Source: Chitinophaga pinensis | Lineage (GTDB): Bacteria > Bacteroidota > Bacteroidia > UBA7662 | Assembly: GCA_945874665.1 (NCBI GenBank) | Contig: CAMCHJ010000005.1 | Location: forward strand, 1-64,000 | Reading direction: 5' to 3' | Length of the DNA stretch: 64,000 nucleotides | In this document: positions 16,780 through 25,003 of the stretch, one piece after another | Numbering within the stretch: position 1 is the first letter of the stretch | Layout of the letters: the number at the start of each line of letters is the position of its first letter | Program-made: the position numbers and the translations under genes | Notes under the pieces: model-generated | Seen by the model: only the letters and a program-made list of their open reading frames with translations | Told to the model about the DNA's origin: nothing | Database searches by the model: none

Positions 16780-17861
16780 GCAGGCTTGTAAAAAGGCATT
16801 TTGACCACTTGCGCGGGAATTAATTTGCCTCTGATTTCAATAAAAATAGGGCTGTCTACCTTAGACGAAGCCGTTTCAACGTAACCCATGCCGATTAACT
16901 TGCCGGTTGATGGTGATTCTGTACCAGAAGTTACCTCGCCAATAGTACGACCATTAGCGTCACAAATCGGGTAATGTTGGCGGGCAATACCGCGCTCCAT
17001 CATCTCAAAACCTACCAATTTTCGCTGTAAACCGGTTTCTTTCAGCTTCAGCATTTTATCACTGTCCACAAAATCCTTGGTAAACTTGGTGATCCAGCCT
17101 AAGCCAGCCTCCAAAGGCGATGTTGTATCGTCGATATCGTTGCCATACAAGCAGAATCCCATTTCTAAACGCAGTGTATCTCTGCAACCCAAGCCGCAGG
17201 GCATGATACCAAAGGCCTCGCCGGCTTCCATCACTGCCTGCCAAACTTTTGCCGCACTAGCATTGGATATATACAACTCAAAGCCACCAGCACCTGTGTA
17301 ACCTGTAGCCGAAATAATCACGTCGTCTACGCCGGCAAAAGTGCCTGTAACAAAGCTGTAGTAGCTGATATCGGCTAAATTTACATCAGTAAGGGATTGT
17401 AAAGCTGCCACTGCTTTGGGGCCTTGCACGGCGAGTAGCGACATATTATCACTTAAATCCTGCATGTCAACATGCCAACGGTTATGGCGCTTGATCCAAT
17501 TCCAGTCTTTTTCCATGTTCGAAGCATTCACCACCAATAAATACTTGTTCTCCGACATGCGATACACCAATAAATCATCTACAATACCACCCTCACCATT
17601 CGGCATACAAGAATATTGCACTTTGCCGTCCTCGAGCTTCGAAGCGTCATTGGTTGTGATGAGTTGAATTAAGTCGAGGGCATTTGGGCCAGAAATCAGA
17701 AATTCTCCCATGTGCGAAACATCAAACATACCCAAGGCCTCGCGCACCCGCTGGTGCTCTTGTTTGATGCCTGCGTAACTTACCGGCATGTTGTAGCCAG
17801 CAAAGGGTACCATTTTGGCGCCTAGGTCGATATGGGTCTGATAAAGGGCTGTATTTTTCAT
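16776..17861 (-). CDS. gcvT: Glycine cleavage system aminomethyltransferase (T protein)
   Basis: 361 residues from the ATG at 17861. The 14 extra residues of the ORF-track start lie upstream of a TACTTTTG promoter element and are rejected. Folate-binding T-protein features are present throughout: LGAKMVPFAGYNMPVSY, LGMFDVSHMGEF, VQYSCMPNGEGGIVDDLLVY and the C-terminal GEVTSGTESPSTGKLIGMGY. It transfers the methylene group from the H-protein-bound intermediate to tetrahydrofolate, releasing ammonia. gcvP and gcvH are not in the window. It is co-transcribed with comB. Confidence 0.97.
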   Translation of the reverse strand: MKNTALYQTHIDLGAKMVPFAGYNMPVSYAGIKQEHQRVREALGMFDVSHMGEFLISGPNALDLIQLITTNDASKLEDGKVQYSCMPNGEGGIVDDLLVYRMSENKYLLVVNASNMEKDWNWIKRHNRWHVDMQDLSDNMSLLAVQGPKAVAALQSLTDVNLADISYYSFVTGTFAGVDDVIISATGYTGAGGFELYISNASAAKVWQAVMEAGEAFGIMPCGLGCRDTLRLEMGFCLYGNDIDDTTSPLEAGLGWITKFTKDFVDSDKMLKLKETGLQRKLVGFEMMERGIARQHYPICDANGRTIGEVTSGTESPSTGKLIGMGYVETASSKVDSPIFIEIRGKLIPAQVVKMPFYKPA

Positions 17862-17883
17862 AAAATAAAACAAAAGTGCGTGG

Positions 17884-17891
17884 CAAAAGTA
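17884..17891 (-). promoter_or_regulatory. Bacteroidota -7 element (TACTTTTG) for gcvT-comB
   Basis: An exact TAnnTTTG match on the minus strand, followed by C as in the common TTTGC form, 22 bp before the gcvT ATG. It lies between the ORF-track start and the chosen start. Confidence 0.55.
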
Positions 17892-17910
17892 CGACAAATT
17901 CATTGTTCCT

Positions 17911-17918
17911 TATCTTCG
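17911..17918 (+). promoter_or_regulatory. Probable -7 element (TATCTTCG) for lpxD
   Basis: One mismatch to TAnnTTTG, 19 bp before the lpxD ATG, divergent from the gcvT element. No TTG box is seen at the usual spacing. Confidence 0.4.
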
Positions 17919-17937
17919 CATTCAAACTTCGATTAAG

Positions 17938-18903
17938 ATGAAATTAAGCCAACCGATAACCCTCGCCCAGGCCGCTGAATTTTTGAATTGTAAATTTATC
18001 GGCAATCCTGAAATGCCTATTTCCGGATTAAATGAGATACATAAAGTCACCCCAGGCGACCTCACCTTTGTAGATTATCACAAATATTATGAAAAGGCAA
18101 TGCAGTCGGAGGCTACCATCATTTTGATCAATGCCGAAATTGATTTCCCACCACACAAAGGCATTTTGATCAGCGAGGATCCATTTCGGGATTACAACAA
18201 GCTGGTAAATCGCTATTACGAAACGCAGCCGATAATGGGGCACGACTACCATACAGGCAAAAACGTGACCATTGGTGAAGATTCGTTTTTGATGCACAAC
18301 GTATTTGTTGGCGACCGTGTTAAAATTGGCAAAAACTGTCGCATTTACCCCAATGTAGTGCTATACAGCGATACCATTCTTGGTGACAACGTGATTATTC
18401 ATGCCAATACCGTTATCGGTGCAGATGCTTTTTACTTCAAAAAACGCCCTGATGGCTATGATAAACTGTACTCTTGTGGCCGCGTGGTGATTGGTAATAA
18501 CGTAGAAATAGGTGCGGCTTGCACCATCGACAAAGGGGTTAGTGGGGATACAATTATTGGAGACGGTACCAAAATCGACAATCAAGTGCACCTGGGGCAC
18601 GGCGTAGTGGTTGGCAAACACTGCTTACTGGCCGCTCAAGTAGGTGTTGGCGGCAAAACGATTATTCAGGATGAGGTATCGTTATGGGGTCAAGTAGGCG
18701 TGCAAAAAGATATTTTGATTGAAAAGGGCGCAGTAGTACTGGGTCAATCAGGCGTTACTAAGTCATTGAAAGGCAACAAAGTATATTTCGGAACGCCGGC
18801 TGCTGAGGCCAAGTCGCGCTACCGCGAACTTACCTACTTGCGTCGCTTGCCAGAGTTTATGGACCAACAAATGGGACGCACGGAAGCACCTGATCTAGAA
18901 TAA
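17938..18903 (+). CDS. lpxD: UDP-3-O-acylglucosamine N-acyltransferase (LpxD-like)
   Basis: 321 residues. The N-terminal LpxD domain (about 1-100, ITLAQAAEFLNCKFIGNPEM) is followed by a left-handed beta helix of hexapeptide repeats (about 105-280, VKIGKNCRIYPNVVLYSDTI). A short helical tail follows. The presumed catalytic His lies in QVHLGHGVVVG, where classical LpxD has an AHNV-type sequence. LpxD adds a 3-hydroxyacyl chain to the 2-amino group in lipid A synthesis. Other lpx genes are absent here and the active-site region is divergent, so this could be a second LpxD paralogue with a related acceptor. The 3' end overlaps convergent rnhB by 9 bp. Confidence 0.85.
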   Translation: MKLSQPITLAQAAEFLNCKFIGNPEMPISGLNEIHKVTPGDLTFVDYHKYYEKAMQSEATIILINAEIDFPPHKGILISEDPFRDYNKLVNRYYETQPIMGHDYHTGKNVTIGEDSFLMHNVFVGDRVKIGKNCRIYPNVVLYSDTILGDNVIIHANTVIGADAFYFKKRPDGYDKLYSCGRVVIGNNVEIGAACTIDKGVSGDTIIGDGTKIDNQVHLGHGVVVGKHCLLAAQVGVGGKTIIQDEVSLWGQVGVQKDILIEKGAVVLGQSGVTKSLKGNKVYFGTPAAEAKSRYRELTYLRRLPEFMDQQMGRTEAPDLE

Positions 18904-19491
18904 TTTAAGCTGTCGGGCTTTGAGGTGAAAAGTTTTGCGATGTAGGGGTGTATCCCCATGTTCCTCGAGGGCTAAACGGTGGTCGTTGGTGGGATACCCT
19001 TTGTTGCGATCCCAGCCATACGCTGGATACTGTAAATGGTACTGTAACATCATCTCGTCGCGATACGTCTTGGCCAAAATACTCGCCGCTGCTATCGAGG
19101 CATAGGTAGCGTCGCCTTTTACGATGCATTTGTGCGGAATATCAGCATAAGGTTTAAACCGATTGCCGTCTATCAACAATAAATCAGGTGAAACATCGAG
19201 CAAATCTAAAGCCTTGTGCATTGCCTCAAACGAAGCATTCAGGATGTTGATGTTATCAATTACTTCATTGCATGTGCTCGAAACGCCCCAAGCCAAAGCA
19301 TGCTTTTCTATGTAAATGCGCAACCGATTTCGTTTGTCGGCGCTCAAAACCTTAGAATCGCGCAAAGCACGGGTATCAAATTCGGGAGAAAGAATCACGG
19401 CAGCCGCTACTACTGGTCCTGCCAAACAGCCACGGCCAGCTTCATCGCAACCGGCTTCAACTAAATTTGCTTGGAAATAAGGATGTAACAT
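18895..19491 (-). CDS. rnhB: Ribonuclease HII
   Basis: 198 residues. The N-terminal signature AGCDEAGRGCLAGPVVAAAV carries the first two acidic metal ligands (D16, E17). LLIDGNRF provides the third (D108), and a C-terminal YRDEMM segment follows. RNase HII removes RNA-DNA hybrids and single ribonucleotides from DNA in the cytoplasm. It converges on lpxD with a 9-bp overlap of the coding ends. Confidence 0.96.
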   Translation of the reverse strand: MLHPYFQANLVEAGCDEAGRGCLAGPVVAAAVILSPEFDTRALRDSKVLSADKRNRLRIYIEKHALAWGVSSTCNEVIDNINILNASFEAMHKALDLLDVSPDLLLIDGNRFKPYADIPHKCIVKGDATYASIAAASILAKTYRDEMMLQYHLQYPAYGWDRNKGYPTNDHRLALEEHGDTPLHRKTFHLKARQLKLF

Positions 19492-19561
19492 GTGTACAGT
19501 AGTTGCATGAATGTACTAAACACATTCCCATCTACCAAAAAAAATGAACTGCAGCTCCAAT

Positions 19562-20278
19562 TTAGTCAATGTCGCCAGCCAAAGGTCGCATTAATATCTC
19601 TTCTACTACCGCCGAAGCACTGAGCTGATAACATGCCCAAAGCATGTCGGCTACATCCTTGGCTTGCATAAACCTACTTTCAGCCAAGCCGCTTCCCTCC
19701 CAACTAGCGGTGTAGGTCGCGCCAGGCAGCAGTGCCGTAACTTTGATGTCGTACGCCTTCATCTCCTCGCGCAACACCTTTGACATGCCTAACAAGGCAA
19801 ATTTCGTGATACCATACGAGCCTCCATTCACATAGGCTTCGATGGAAGCGGTGGAACAAAGGTTAAAAATATGTCCTGACCTGTGCGGAATCATCAACGG
19901 CAAACAAGCCCGTGTGAGGTGGTAAGCACTGTATAGATTGGTCTCGGTGAGCAGTTCCAGCGTACCTTCCGCCTCGGTATGCACCCCGCCAGGCAAAAAC
20001 ACCCCAGCATTATTAAGCAGTAAATCAATTCGCTTGAAGGTATTTTGGATGGTTTCACCCAGCATGAGCCGTTCTCTGGCCTTGGAAACATCAGCCACAA
20101 TGCCATAAAACGACTGTTGCGGATAGGCCTGCTGCAATTCCAGCTGCATGGCTGCTACTTCTTGGGCATTGCGGGCACAAAACAAAACAGACATGCCTTC
20201 TTTTGCTAATCGATTCACCACCGCGCGACCAATACCTTTGGTGGCACCCGTTACAACTGCATTCTTAAGCTCTTTCAT
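19562..20278 (-). CDS. Short-chain dehydrogenase/reductase (SDR family)
   Basis: 238 residues. Classical SDR elements are present: cofactor motif VTGATKGIGRAV at the N-terminus, LLNNAGVF in the middle, the catalytic Ser in NLCSTASIEAYVN, and Tyr-Lys in SYGITK. It is FabG-like in length and layout, but a FabG annotation would be premature because no fatty-acid genes are adjacent. It uses NAD(P)H for an alcohol-ketone interconversion. The gene is divergent from mlaE. Confidence 0.9.
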   Translation of the reverse strand: MKELKNAVVTGATKGIGRAVVNRLAKEGMSVLFCARNAQEVAAMQLELQQAYPQQSFYGIVADVSKARERLMLGETIQNTFKRIDLLLNNAGVFLPGGVHTEAEGTLELLTETNLYSAYHLTRACLPLMIPHRSGHIFNLCSTASIEAYVNGGSYGITKFALLGMSKVLREEMKAYDIKVTALLPGATYTASWEGSGLAESRFMQAKDVADMLWACYQLSASAVVEEILMRPLAGDID

Positions 20279-20307
20279 AATTCTTCCAATTCAGCAGTAA
20301 AAAAATG

Positions 20308-20315
20308 TATTTTTG
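20308..20315 (+). promoter_or_regulatory. Bacteroidota -7 element (TATTTTTG) for mlaE-mlaF
   Basis: An exact TAnnTTTG match. The TTG used as start by the ORF track (20313) is the end of this element, so translation should begin at the ATG at 20334. Confidence 0.5.
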
Positions 20316-20333
20316 ACGAGCTTATTTCAACTG

Positions 20334-21071
20334 ATGCGCTTTTTTTTCCATTTCGGCCGCTACCTGCTCTTACTCAAGCAGTTGTTCAAACGCCCTGAAA
20401 ACTACCGAATGTACTGGGATGAATTATTCCGGCAAATGGTGGCCATTGGGGTAAGTTCGTTGGGTATTGTAATTATTATTTCGGTATTCATGGGTGCGGT
20501 AACTACGGTGCAAACCGCCTACCAGCTTATTTCGGGCTTGGTAGCCAAAACAGTTATTGGCGCTATCGTTAGTGATTCAAGCATTTTGGAACTCGGTCCT
20601 ACCATCACGTCCTTGGTTTTGGCCGGAAAAATCGGCTCGAGCATCGCCTCCGAAATTGGTACCATGCGGGTAACTGAACAAATCGATGCCCTTGAAATCA
20701 TGGGCGTAAATGCCCCAGGCTATCTCATTAGCCCAAAAATCTTAGCCGCAGTAATTACCATTCCCATGCTCATCGTGCTTTCGATTACGCTGAGCATCAG
20801 TGGTGGTATTTTTGTGGGCGACCTCACCGGTATTTTGTCTGCACAACAGTTTATTGAAGGCGCACGTTCGTCTTTCCTGCCCTACAACATCTTCTTCTCG
20901 CTCACCAAGGCCTTTACCTTTGCCTTTATCATTTCATCTGTGTCGGCCTATCAAGGTTATTATACCTCGGGGGGATCGCTTGAGGTAGGACAATCGAGCA
21001 CCAAAGCCGTAGTTTACAGCTGTATTTTGATTCTTTTGTCAGATTATTTACTCGCTCAATTGATGCTCTGA
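20334..21071 (+). CDS. mlaE: MlaE family ABC transporter permease
   Basis: 245 residues from the ATG at 20334. The MlaE (YrbE) permease fold is evident: a long amphipathic N-terminus (YWDELFRQMVAIGVSSLGIV), then GAVTTVQTAYQL, ELGPTITSLVLAGKIGSSIA and SEIGTMRVTEQIDALEIMG. It forms the inner-membrane part of a phospholipid or hydrophobic-substrate transporter working with an MCE (MlaD) protein and an ATPase. The ATPase gene mlaF overlaps its stop codon (TGATG). A candidate MCE partner lies 20 kb away at 41571. Confidence 0.92.
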   Translation: MRFFFHFGRYLLLLKQLFKRPENYRMYWDELFRQMVAIGVSSLGIVIIISVFMGAVTTVQTAYQLISGLVAKTVIGAIVSDSSILELGPTITSLVLAGKIGSSIASEIGTMRVTEQIDALEIMGVNAPGYLISPKILAAVITIPMLIVLSITLSISGGIFVGDLTGILSAQQFIEGARSSFLPYNIFFSLTKAFTFAFIISSVSAYQGYYTSGGSLEVGQSSTKAVVYSCILILLSDYLLAQLML

Positions 21072-21826
21072 TGATAGCATTGAAAAACATAAGCAAGTCG
21101 TTCGGGGATAAAAAAATCTTAGAAAACATCTCCCTGCACTTCCAACCTGGCAAGGTTAACATGATTATTGGTGCCAGCGGTAGCGGCAAATCGGTATTGA
21201 TGAAGTTGATGGTAGGCCTACACCTCCCCGATACTGGAAGCATTGAGTATGACGGACAAGATTATGTGAGTCTCGATCGCAACGAACGCTCCGAAGTGCG
21301 AAAACAAATCGGCATGCTTTTTCAAAACTCGGCGCTATTTGATTCGCTAACGGTAGAACAAAATGTGCTGTTTCCACTGAGTATGTTTAGTCCAGGTAGC
21401 CACGCCGACAACATCAAAAGGGTGAATTTTTGTTTAGATCGCGTCGGTCTCGCCAACACCAACAAACTTTATCCCGCCGAATTGAGCGGTGGCATGAAAA
21501 AAAGAGTAGGCATTGCGCGCGCCATTGTACTCAATCCCAAATATCTATTTTGCGATGAGCCGAACTCAGGCTTAGACCCACTTACGTCCATCGTCATCGA
21601 CGAATTGATCAGAGAAATCACTCAAGAATACAACATCACCACCATCATCAACAGCCACGATATGAACTCGGTAATGGAAATTGGTGACCAAATTGCATAC
21701 ATCTACAAGGGCCGCAAAGAATGGGAAGGCGATAAAGCAACCATCCTCACCACAGACAATCAATTACTAAATGAATTTGTATTTGCTACCAATTTCTTGC
21801 GGCAATTCCGTGATAAAAGCAGATAA
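21071..21826 (+). CDS. mlaF: MlaF family ABC transporter ATP-binding protein
   Basis: 251 residues forming a single nucleotide-binding domain. Walker A is GASGSGKS near residue 36, the signature is LSGGMKKRVGIARAI, Walker B is YLFCDEPNSGLDP, and the H-loop is in NSHDMNS. The MKKR form of the signature is typical of the MCE/Mla transporter ATPases. It powers MlaE and is translationally coupled to it by the TGATG overlap. The closest neighbour downstream is sucD, which seems to have its own promoter. Confidence 0.94.
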   Translation: MIALKNISKSFGDKKILENISLHFQPGKVNMIIGASGSGKSVLMKLMVGLHLPDTGSIEYDGQDYVSLDRNERSEVRKQIGMLFQNSALFDSLTVEQNVLFPLSMFSPGSHADNIKRVNFCLDRVGLANTNKLYPAELSGGMKKRVGIARAIVLNPKYLFCDEPNSGLDPLTSIVIDELIREITQEYNITTIINSHDMNSVMEIGDQIAYIYKGRKEWEGDKATILTTDNQLLNEFVFATNFLRQFRDKSR

Positions 21827-21864
21827 GAAGTGAAAAATAGGCTCGAAAATCCGTAAATCGGCCT

Positions 21865-21871
21865 TATCTTG
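21865..21871 (+). promoter_or_regulatory. Possible -7 element (TATCTTG) upstream of sucD
   Basis: Near match to TAnnTTTG. The ORF-track TTG start (21869) lies inside it, which supports starting sucD at 21914. Confidence 0.35.
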
Positions 21872-21913
21872 TGGCCGCTCTCAAAACAGCTAAAACTATC
21901 TATTCAACCTACC

Positions 21914-22786
21914 ATGAGTGTATTAGTCGACAAAAACTCACGCATCATTGTTCAAGGATTTACCGGTAACGAAGGGACTTTCCACGCCACGCAAATGATT
22001 GAATACGGCACCAATGTAGTTGGTGGCGTAACCCCTGGCAAAGGTGGCGGATCACACCTCGATCGCCCTATTTTTAATACGGTAGTGGATGCTGTAAAGC
22101 AAACCCAAGCCAACGTATCCATCATTTTTGTGCCGCCTGCTTTCGCCGCCGACGCCATCATGGAAGCTGCTGAAGCGGGCATCAAAGTAATTGTTTGCAT
22201 TACGGAAGGCATTCCTACGCAAGACATGATCCAAGCAAAAGAGTATCTCAAAGGCAAAGACTGCCGCTTGATTGGTCCAAACTGTCCAGGTGTAATAACA
22301 CCTGAAGGCGCCAAAGTAGGAATCATGCCAGGCTTCGTTTTCAAAAAAGGCCGTGTAGGTATCGTTTCAAAATCGGGCACCCTTACCTATGAAGCTGCCG
22401 ATCAAATTGTAAAAGCAGGATTAGGCGTATCTACAGCTATTGGCATCGGTGGTGACCCCATCATCGGCACCTCTACCCGCGAAGCAGTAGAATTGTTTAT
22501 GAACGACCCCGATACCGACGCCATCGTTATGATTGGTGAGATTGGTGGCGGCATGGAAGCCGAGGCTGCTCGTTGGATCAGAGACAACGGTAACAAAAAG
22601 CCAGTAGTTGGCTTCATCGCAGGCCAAACAGCACCGGCAGGCCGCCGCATGGGCCACGCAGGTGCCATTGTAGGTGGCGCCGATGATACCGCTGCTGCTA
22701 AAATGCAAATCATGACTGACTGCGGCATTCACGTGGTTGCATCGCCAGCTGAAATTGGCGTAACTATGAAAAGTGTGCTGAAGTAA
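21914..22786 (+). CDS. sucD: Succinyl-CoA ligase, alpha subunit
   Basis: 290 residues from the ATG at 21914, the usual length of SucD. The CoA-binding Rossmann domain is at the N-terminus ([30 protein letters not shown]). The ligase domain includes [20 protein letters not shown] and the phosphohistidine loop [13 protein letters not shown]. It catalyses the substrate-level phosphorylation step of the TCA cycle with SucC; sucC is not adjacent. A strong terminator follows. Confidence 0.97.
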   Translation: MSVLVDKNSRIIVQGFTGNEGTFHATQMIEYGTNVVGGVTPGKGGGSHLDRPIFNTVVDAVKQTQANVSIIFVPPAFAADAIMEAAEAGIKVIVCITEGIPTQDMIQAKEYLKGKDCRLIGPNCPGVITPEGAKVGIMPGFVFKKGRVGIVSKSGTLTYEAADQIVKAGLGVSTAIGIGGDPIIGTSTREAVELFMNDPDTDAIVMIGEIGGGMEAEAARWIRDNGNKKPVVGFIAGQTAPAGRRMGHAGAIVGGADDTAAAKMQIMTDCGIHVVASPAEIGVTMKSVLK

Positions 22787-22805
22787 GTTTCACAGAATAC
22801 TTCAC

Positions 22806-22838
22806 AAGACCAGGCGAAATCGTCTGGTCTTTTTTTTT
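22806..22838 (+). terminator. Rho-independent terminator after sucD
   Basis: AAGACCAGGCG pairs with CGTCTGGTCTT (one G-T wobble) around an AAAT loop, followed by a run of T. Confidence 0.85.
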
Positions 22839-23031
22839 GCTTTTCCAGATAGCCATTTTTTAGCAATTGGTCACTTATGTAAAAGACCACTTCAGGCAGC
22901 TGTAAAATAAAACAGAAAGGCTTTAGAAGGTGCCTTTAACCATGAAACAAGGGCTTGACTTTCGTTGCAGAGGCGCCCTATACTGATGAAGTGCGTATTT
23001 ATACCGGTGGCATGCAAGCCACATCAAAACC

Positions 23032-24324
23032 TCATTCTATCAACATGCCTGCGATGGCTCCATTCAACAACGAAGCGGCGGTACCACCAATTAACGCTTT
23101 CACGCCAAGTTGCGACAGCAGGGTTTTTCGACCAGGCGACAAAGCACCAATACCACCAATTTGAATGCCAATGGAAGCAAAATTTGCAAAACCACACAAG
23201 GCATAGGTTGCAATGATCACCGAACGCGGATTGCTGAGGGTACCAGCTGTCTTAAAATCCGCCAGACTGGTAAAGGCAATAAACTCATTTAATACAGTCT
23301 TTTCTCCTAATAACTGCCCAATCAACACCACATCTTCTCCTCTTACGCCGATAAGCCATGCCACAGGAGCAAACATATAACCAAGCAAATACTGAAGCGT
23401 TAACCCGTCGAATTTACCTCCGGTGGCTTCTATAATGATGTTGTTGAGACCGATAGGACCGCCAATCCAATTTTTAAACATATAATTAAGCATGGCCATG
23501 ATGGCAGTAAAAACCAACAACATGCCGCCTACATTCAATGCCAAACGCAAACCATCGCTCGTACCGTTTGAAATGGCTTCTAACACATTGTCACCAATAG
23601 AATCTTTGCTAATAGTAAGCTCTTTTTCGAAGTTCTCTGTTTCAGGCACCAATAATTTAGCGGCCAACAAACTCCCAGGCGCTGCCATGATAGAAGCAGA
23701 GAGTAAATGAGTAGCGAAAATTTGCTGCTGTACTGGGTCATTACCCCCTAAAAAGCCGATATAAGCTGCCAAAACGCTGCCCGCAATGGTGGCCATGCCT
23801 CCCGTCATGAGCGCCATGATTTCAGATCGCGTCATTTTATCGAGGTATGGCTTGATGAGCAAAGGTGCTTCGGTTTGTCCTAAAAACACATTGGCAGAAG
23901 CTGCTAGACTTTCCGCACCCGACAACCGCATCAAGCGATTCATGATCCACGCGAATACAAAAACAATGCGCTGCAAAATCCCGAAGTAGTACAGCATGGC
24001 GGTGAGTGCTGCAAAAAAGACAATGGTTGGCAGCACCTGAAACACGAAAATAAAGCCGAATGAATCGATCTGCGTTACCAGAGAGCCGAACAAAAAAGAA
24101 GAACCGGCTTGCGTGAAACTTAACAGCGTTACAAAAAAACCGCTCACATGTTCAAAGCCAGATCTTACCCACTGAATTTTAATCACCAAAAAAGCAAAAC
24201 TCAGCTGTAGCAACAAGGCCATACCAATGGTACGCCAGTTGATTTTTTTGCGGTTTTCAGAAAGTAAATAAAGAATGACGATTAAAGCAAAAACGCCAAT
24301 AAATCCATTTAAAACTTGTTGCAT
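23032..24324 (-). CDS. NupC/CNT family nucleoside transporter
   Basis: 430 residues, polytopic. Concentrative nucleoside transporter signatures are present: GQTEAPLLIKPYLDKMTRSE, MTGGMATIAGSVLAAYIGFL and the C-terminal GFANFASIGIQIGGIGALSP. It takes up nucleosides with Na+ or H+ across the inner membrane. It lies 61 bp downstream of the bifunctional nuclease gene on the same strand, probably in one operon with etfBA. This order recurs in Bacteroidota as far as I recall. Confidence 0.93.
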   Translation of the reverse strand: MQQVLNGFIGVFALIVILYLLSENRKKINWRTIGMALLLQLSFAFLVIKIQWVRSGFEHVSGFFVTLLSFTQAGSSFLFGSLVTQIDSFGFIFVFQVLPTIVFFAALTAMLYYFGILQRIVFVFAWIMNRLMRLSGAESLAASANVFLGQTEAPLLIKPYLDKMTRSEIMALMTGGMATIAGSVLAAYIGFLGGNDPVQQQIFATHLLSASIMAAPGSLLAAKLLVPETENFEKELTISKDSIGDNVLEAISNGTSDGLRLALNVGGMLLVFTAIMAMLNYMFKNWIGGPIGLNNIIIEATGGKFDGLTLQYLLGYMFAPVAWLIGVRGEDVVLIGQLLGEKTVLNEFIAFTSLADFKTAGTLSNPRSVIIATYALCGFANFASIGIQIGGIGALSPGRKTLLSQLGVKALIGGTAASLLNGAIAGMLIE

Positions 24325-24385
24325 GTACTGTATTGGCCTTTAGTCTCGTAGGTTGAAAACACCAAATTAAGCTAATTTAATTAAT

Positions 24386-24970
24386 TCAAAGCGAATTTCT
24401 GCGTTCTAATTCATCCCGCAACTTAGCCGCCTTCTCATAATTTTCGTTGAGCAAGGCTTCATCCATGAGTTTTTTCAGCTCTGCATCACTTTTATCATCA
24501 AAACCACCAGCACGCTTAGGGTCATTCACCAAATTTTCAGACTTCTTTTCCTCCTGCTCCGCATCAAAAACAATTCCACCTGTATCTAAAATAGGCTCAT
24601 AAGTAAAAATCGGACAGTTAAATCTAACAGCCAACGCCAAGGCGTCGCTGGTACGGGCATCAATGTCGTGGTACTCGCTGCCGTTGCGGCAATGCAATCG
24701 ACTGTAAAAAATACCTTCTTTTAAGTCTGAAATCACCACTTCCTCCAAACGCAATTGAAAGGCATCGGCAAAGTTTTTGAAGAGGTCGTGGGTCAAAGGC
24801 CGTGCAGGCTTCATTTTTTCGAGCTCAATAGCAATGGCTTGGGCTTCAAAGGCGCCGATAATAACGGGCAGCCTCCGGTTGCCTCCCTTTTCACCCAACA
24901 CCACAGCATAACTGTTGGTAGATGAATTGCCGTCGGACAAGGCAATGATTTCAAGCTCAATCTTTTTCAT
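24386..24970 (-). CDS. Bifunctional nuclease (BFN/DUF151) family protein with UvrB/UvrC motif
   Basis: 194 residues. The N-terminal BFN domain (about 1-130) contains GEKGGNRRLPVIIGAFEAQA, then LTHDLFKNFADAFQL and SDALALAVRFNCPIFTYE. A charged linker leads to a UvrB/UvrC-like coiled motif at the C-terminus (LKKLMDEALLNENYEKAAKL). Plant and bacterial members have been reported to have DNase and RNase activity, but the physiological role here is open. The gene lies 33 bp after etfA, and co-expression with electron-transfer flavoproteins and a nucleoside importer is likely. Confidence 0.88.
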   Translation of the reverse strand: MKKIELEIIALSDGNSSTNSYAVVLGEKGGNRRLPVIIGAFEAQAIAIELEKMKPARPLTHDLFKNFADAFQLRLEEVVISDLKEGIFYSRLHCRNGSEYHDIDARTSDALALAVRFNCPIFTYEPILDTGGIVFDAEQEEKKSENLVNDPKRAGGFDDKSDAELKKLMDEALLNENYEKAAKLRDELERRNSL

Positions 24971-25003
24971 GCAGGGTTTTGGTTATTCAAAAAACAAAGC
25001 CGC

